A DNA stretch of 6,674 nucleotides from Clostridia bacterium (GTDB lineage: Bacteria; Bacillota; Clostridia; Lachnospirales; WQUN01). The notes under the pieces were generated by a model. The model saw only the letters and a program-made list of their open reading frames with translations, had not been told where the DNA came from and searched no databases. Below are positions 5,950-6,674 of the stretch, piece after piece. Position 1 is the stretch's first letter. Every line of letters starts with the position of its first letter. Made by a program: the position numbers and the translations under genes. The DNA lies in contig BNUF01000136.1 in NCBI GenBank assembly GCA_025997155.1, positions 1 through 6,674 of the forward strand, in the 5' to 3' direction.

Positions 5950-5966
5950 GAACATAGCATATGTTC
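5950..5966. promoter_or_regulatory. Perfect 7+3+7 palindrome, candidate operator
   Basis: GAACATA-GCA-TATGTTC has two perfect 7-bp arms around 3 bases. It begins at the base after the -10 box and covers the predicted transcription start, where a bound dimer would block the rightward promoter. It also lies upstream of the divergent Xre gene, which is the natural candidate to bind it. The arms resemble halves of the Gram-positive LexA box, but the spacing between GAAC and GTTC is 9 bases rather than 4, so LexA is unlikely. Confidence 0.6.
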
Positions 5967-5992
5967 TATAAAAAGACATAAGGAGGTTGAAA

Positions 5993-6286
5993 ATGACGTT
6001 AGGATTTACAGGACACAGACCGTTGTCATTGCCTTGGAAGTATGACGAAACCCGTGAGGATTGCATTAGATTCAAAGAAGTTCTTACAGACACGTTGAGG
6101 AAGTATGGAGTTTCCCGCGTGATTGTAGGGTGCGCGGAGGGTTGCGACCTTTATGCGGCGGAGATAGCACTGAATCTTCGTGAAGCGGGGCAACCGCTTA
6201 CGATAGAGTGTGCAATACTATTTGAAGAACAACCCGCAAAATGGAGTGAGGAACAACAGAGGCGTGGGAAGAATACAGTTCATTAA
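5993..6286 (+). CDS. SLOG/YpsA-like nucleotide-binding-fold protein, truncated
   Basis: The 97-residue product starts with G-F-T-G-H-R-P-L-S-L-P-W (4-15), the signature of SLOG/DUF1273 (YpsA-type) proteins, which have a Rossmann-like fold thought to bind nucleotides or related ligands. V-G-C-A-E-G-C-D-L-Y-A-A-E (45-57) replaces the usual S-G-M-A-x-G-x-D...A-E segment, and E-E-Q-P-A-K-W-S-E-E-Q-Q-R (78-90) matches the family midpoint. Family members normally continue for some 70-90 more residues, with an R-N-x-x-M-V-D stretch and a glycine-rich end; both are missing. After residue 91 the frame drifts to G-K-N-T-V-H and a stop. AGGAGG at 5981-5986 lies 6 bases from the ATG at 5993, so the in-frame TTG at 5987 is rejected. 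It is probably a broken gene, though a functional short form cannot be excluded. Confidence 0.7.
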   Translation: MTLGFTGHRPLSLPWKYDETREDCIRFKEVLTDTLRKYGVSRVIVGCAEGCDLYAAEIALNLREAGQPLTIECAILFEEQPAKWSEEQQRRGKNTVH

Positions 6287-6674
6287 GTTCAACGCCTTAA
6301 CAAAAGACGCTGCATCAGGCAATCTCCCAGATAAAGCAGTTATCTTCATAAGGGTTTATAAAGCTCCATATGGGATTACGGGGGAATGTGACGAGAACCG
6401 AGTGCTAACCCTCACGAAACAGAATAGGAAAAACTTGGTTCTGAAAAGTTTGGAAGAAGTCAACGCCAAACTGCCAGAGGACAAGCAACTTTTGAAATAT
6501 GATTTTTATGCACTCACATCGGACATCGGGAGCGACGGCGGTGGGGCGATTTCGTTTGGTGATTTAGGAGCGGCGACGGGAGGCTTTAGTTCACCAACGC
6601 CGAAAACACCGAAGCCCACGAACGACAACGCGGCACCGCCTGAGAGCGTTGCCATGCCCACACCCGAGAGTGTT
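6264..6674 (+). CDS. Partial hypothetical protein with Pro/Thr-rich linker, running off the window
   Basis: An open frame in the +1 register relative to the SLOG-like gene is free of stops from 6207 to the window end. The GTG at 6264 gives M-G-R-I-Q-F-I-K-F-N-A-L-T-K-D and at least 137 residues. Its ribosome site is weak: GAGGA at 6248-6252 is 11 bases away, so the start is uncertain. GTG 6210, TTG 6222 and GTG 6246 are alternatives, and the frame could instead be the inner part of a gene whose start was lost. Residues 1-105 look like a compact mixed domain (A-V-I-F-I-R-V-Y-K near 25-33; L-L-K-Y-D-F-Y-A-L-T near 76-85). From 109 on it is a low-complexity linker rich in Pro, Thr, Ser and Lys with a repeated P-E-S-V. 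I do not recognise the family. Confidence 0.5.
   Translation, partial: MGRIQFIKFNALTKDAASGNLPDKAVIFIRVYKAPYGITGECDENRVLTLTKQNRKNLVLKSLEEVNAKLPEDKQLLKYDFYALTSDIGSDGGGAISFGDLGAATGGFSSPTPKTPKPTNDNAAPPESVAMPTPESV

Noticed and set aside
5950..5966. LexA (SOS) box
   Set aside because: The arms GAAC and GTTC fit, but the Gram-positive box has a 4-base centre and this one has 9. Shifting to either half site loses most matching bases.
6264..6310. Simple one-base sequencing error breaking a full-length SLOG gene
   Set aside because: Neither alternative frame after the break continues with the family's second half. One stops after W-E-E-Y-S-S-L-S-S-T-P and the other has unrelated sequence, so a single base change would not restore it.
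1..6674. CRISPR arrays, tRNA or rRNA genes
   Set aside because: No regularly spaced repeats, cloverleaf-like segments or conserved rRNA stretches were seen on either strand.

Overview
The window reads like a Gram-positive, Clostridia-type chromosome segment. Strong AGGAGG-type ribosome sites sit before nearly every gene. TTG is used as a start codon at least twice. Promoters match the sigma-A consensus, and hairpin-plus-T terminators are present. The proteins also fit low- to mid-GC Firmicutes: an M15 D-Ala-D-Ala carboxypeptidase, a small HTH_26-type Xre regulator and a SLOG/YpsA-like protein. This placement is inference from style; no rRNA or other phylogenetic marker is present.

The left end (1-148) is the tail of an IS5-type transposase whose body lies outside the window. 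It is followed by a secreted-looking M15 metallopeptidase (149-829), then a weak hairpin with a T-rich run. A compact three-gene block follows (883-2132). It holds two short three-helix membrane proteins that look like diverged copies of each other, and a small soluble protein resembling the N-terminal domain of HipA. A textbook terminator (2144-2184) closes the block.

The centre is a clear two-gene operon with its own near-consensus promoter (2380-2408). It encodes a PLP-dependent group II amino acid decarboxylase (2450-4141) and, 12 bases later, a phospholipase B-like/C45-type Ntn hydrolase (4154-5629). A terminator hairpin that can act in both directions ends it. The pairing suggests that an amine is made by decarboxylation and that an amide bond on the amine, or on its amino acid precursor, is cleaved or formed. 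The substrates cannot be read from the sequence. This operon is visibly richer in G/C-ending codons than the genes to its left.

The right end has a small Xre-family regulator on the minus strand (5702-5902), divergent from a SLOG/YpsA-like gene (5993-6286). A perfect 7+3+7 palindrome lies just after the -10 box of the rightward promoter and is a good candidate operator. The SLOG protein is cut off at about half its usual length. An unrelated-looking reading frame in the +1 register overlaps its end and runs off the window with a Pro/Thr-rich tail. IS debris, unrelated neighbouring modules and a truncated gene together suggest an accessory, mosaic region.
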